Source: a beta proteobacterium L13 | GTDB lineage: Bacteria > Pseudomonadota > Gammaproteobacteria > Burkholderiales > Chromobacteriaceae | DNA length: 64,000 bases | Reading direction: 5' to 3' | NCBI GenBank assembly: GCA_000335715.1 | Contig: AMYZ01000009.1 | Coordinates: forward strand, 1-64,000 | Part shown: in pieces, positions 62,291-64,000 of the stretch | Layout of the letters: every line of letters begins with the position of its first letter | How positions within the stretch are numbered: the first letter of the stretch is position 1 | Notes under the pieces: generated by a model | What the model saw: only the letters and a program-made list of their open reading frames with translations | Told to the model about the DNA's origin: nothing | The model's database searches: none | Position numbers and translations under genes: made by a program

Positions 62291-64000
62291 ATGGTAGTCA
62301 GCTATCCAGGCAGTGCTTTCAAGCTCCACCAGCCCTTTGCCCCGGCGGGCGATCAGCCAGCGGCGATTGCCAGCCTGGTGGAAGGCCTGTCCGACGGGCT
62401 GAGCTACCAGACCTTGCTGGGGGTGACCGGTTCGGGCAAAACCTACACCATGGCCAATGTGATTGCGCAAACCGGGCGGCCAGCCATCATCATGGCGCAC
62501 AACAAAACGCTGGCGGCGCAGCTATACAGCGAGATGCGCGAGTTTTTCCCCGAAAATGCGGTGGAGTACTTCGTGTCTTACTACGACTACTACCAGCCCG
62601 AAGCCTACGTGCCCAGCCGCGACCTGTTCATCGAGAAAGACTCCAGCATCAACGAGCACATCGAGCAGATGCGGCTGTCGGCCACCAAGAGCATTCTGGA
62701 GCGGCCGGATTGCGTGATCGTGGCCACCGTATCGGCCATTTACGGTATTGGCGACCCGTCCGACTACCACCAGATGATTCTGCACCTGAAAGAAGGCGAA
62801 ACCACGCCGCAGAAGGATATCGTCAGCCGCCTGGTGGCCATGCAGTACGACCGTAACGACACCGACTTTGCGCGCGGCACCTTCCGCGTGCGCGGCGACG
62901 TGATCGACGTGTTCCCGGCGGAAAGCAACGACACCGCGCTGCGCATCAGCCTGTTCGACGACGAAGTGGAAACGCTCACGCTGTTCGACCCGCTCACCGG
63001 CACCACCAAACAACGGGTTGGCCGCTTTACCGTGTTTCCGTCCAGCCACTACGTGACGCCGCGCGATACCGTGCTGCGCGCCTGCGAAAAAATCAAGCTG
63101 GAGCTGGCCGACCGCGTAGCGTGGTACTTGAAAGAGGGCAAGCTGGTCGAAGCGCAGCGCATCGAGCAGCGCACGCGCTTTGACCTGGAAATGCTGTACG
63201 AAATGGGCTTCTGCAAGGGCATCGAAAACTACTCGCGCCACTTTTCCGGCCGCGAGCCCGGTGGCGCGCCGCCGACGCTGATCGACTATCTGCCCAAGAA
63301 CGCGCTGATGTTTATCGACGAAAGCCACGTCACCGTGCCGCAGGTGGGCGCCATGTACAAAGGCGACGCGGCGCGCAAGCAAAACCTGGTGGATTACGGC
63401 TTCCGCTTGCCGTCGGCGGTGGACAACCGCCCGCTGAAGTTTCACGAATTCGAACAGCTGATGCCGCAAACCATTTTTGTGTCGGCCACGCCGGCCGATT
63501 ACGAAAAAGAACACGCCGGCCAGGTAGTGGAGCAGGTGGTGCGGCCAACCGGCCTGGTAGACCCGGTGATTGAAATACGCCCGGTAGCCACGCAAGTGGA
63601 CGACCTGCTGTCGGAAATCCACTTGCGCATCGAGCGTGGCGAGCGCGTGCTGGTGACCACGCTGACCAAGCGCATGGCCGAGCAACTGGCCGATTACTAC
63701 ACCGAGCACGGCATCAAGGTGCGTTACCTGCATAGCGATATCGATACGGTAGAGCGGGTGGAAATCATCCGCGACCTGCGCTTGGGCATGTTCGACGTGC
63801 TGATCGGCATCAACCTGCTGCGCGAAGGCCTGGATATCCCCGAGGTGAGCCTGGTCGCCATTCTGGATGCCGACAAGGAAGGCTTCCTGCGTAGCGAGCG
63901 CAGCCTCATCCAGACCATAGGCCGCGCCGCGCGTAACCTGCACGGTAAAGCGCTGCTGTACGCAGACCGCATTACCAACAGCATGCAGCGCGCCATGGAT
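62291..64000 (+). CDS. uvrB: excinuclease ABC subunit B, first 570 codons (runs off the window)
   Basis: Starts at ATG 62291 ([20 protein letters not shown]). The frame is open to base 64000, about 85 percent of a normal UvrB of 670 residues. Helicase motif [15 protein letters not shown], the DNA-clamping beta-hairpin [14 protein letters not shown]-type segment ([16 protein letters not shown]), motif II FIDESH, and the late motifs [20 protein letters not shown] and QTIGRAARN are present. Partner of uvrA encoded at 12687-15512. An exact dispersed repeat lies at 63540-63550. Confidence 0.96.
   Translation, partial: MVVSYPGSAFKLHQPFAPAGDQPAAIASLVEGLSDGLSYQTLLGVTGSGKTYTMANVIAQTGRPAIIMAHNKTLAAQLYSEMREFFPENAVEYFVSYYDYYQPEAYVPSRDLFIEKDSSINEHIEQMRLSATKSILERPDCVIVATVSAIYGIGDPSDYHQMILHLKEGETTPQKDIVSRLVAMQYDRNDTDFARGTFRVRGDVIDVFPAESNDTALRISLFDDEVETLTLFDPLTGTTKQRVGRFTVFPSSHYVTPRDTVLRACEKIKLELADRVAWYLKEGKLVEAQRIEQRTRFDLEMLYEMGFCKGIENYSRHFSGREPGGAPPTLIDYLPKNALMFIDESHVTVPQVGAMYKGDAARKQNLVDYGFRLPSAVDNRPLKFHEFEQLMPQTIFVSATPADYEKEHAGQVVEQVVRPTGLVDPVIEIRPVATQVDDLLSEIHLRIERGERVLVTTLTKRMAEQLADYYTEHGIKVRYLHSDIDTVERVEIIRDLRLGMFDVLIGINLLREGLDIPEVSLVAILDADKEGFLRSERSLIQTIGRAARNLHGKALLYADRITNSMQRAMD

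Overview
The window reads as chromosomal DNA of a GC-rich betaproteobacterium of the order Neisseriales. It looks closest to the Chromobacteriaceae (Vogesella, Chromobacterium or Aquitalea-like), but I cannot fix the genus from sequence alone. Support comes from the uvrA-yajR-ssb cluster, a minor-pilin operon in the Neisseria pilH-I-J-K-X order, a bifunctional PutA without a DNA-binding domain, and a dispersed repeat that behaves like a Neisseriaceae DNA uptake sequence. Most genes are ordinary core genes with intact reading frames. The only mobile-element remnant is the IS3-type end at the left edge.

Layout, left to right. 1-364: transposase genes of an IS3-family element cut by the window edge. 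0.6-5.6 kb: putA and an orphan branched-chain amino-acid binding lipoprotein. 5.7-10.5 kb: an amine catabolism operon (FAD oxidase, cupin, aldehyde dehydrogenase, small protein) with a divergent LysR regulator. 10.6-16.8 kb: ssb, yajR, uvrA, a VOC protein and a LysE exporter. 16.8-22.3 kb: an RND efflux pump flanked by two rhodaneses and a DUF2892 protein. 22.4-29.4 kb: a tail-anchored unknown, rdgC, two identical tRNA-Pro, a periplasmic binding protein, gltX, and a LysE exporter divergent from a MocR regulator. 29.7-32.4 kb: five type IV pilin-like genes. 32.5-38.5 kb: proQ, a macrodomain protein, cysK, a lipoprotein, a YchJ-type protein, ohrR-gpx, dcd and bfr. 38.7-50.4 kb: a two-component system, then an alpha-glucoside ABC transporter, glucosidase, porin and fructokinase. 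50.5-55 kb: mscL, lldP, lpxH, ppiB and ppiA. 55.2-61.1 kb: flgP-flgT-like genes and a complete Fbp-type ferric-iron ABC transporter. 61.2-64 kb: pbpG and the first 570 codons of uvrB.

The most interesting signal is an 11-mer, GGTTGGCCGCA. I counted 26 exact copies by eye, 13 on each strand, in genes and between genes. About half extend to AAGGTTGGCCGCA, and several occur as inverted pairs that form terminator-like hairpins. Base composition predicts well under one copy. This is how the Neisseria DNA uptake sequence (DUS) is organised, but the word differs from the Neisseria DUS GCCGTCTGAA. The window also encodes a small ComP/PilE-like pilin that could belong to the receiving machinery. I propose a DUS-like dialect for this lineage; that is inference.

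Other points of interest are a bacterioferritin lacking the heme-ligand methionine, clear candidate operators for OhrR, MocR and a LysR regulator, a REP-like repeat pair, an RND pump embedded in sulfurtransferase genes, and a FlgP/FlgT pair away from other flagellar genes.
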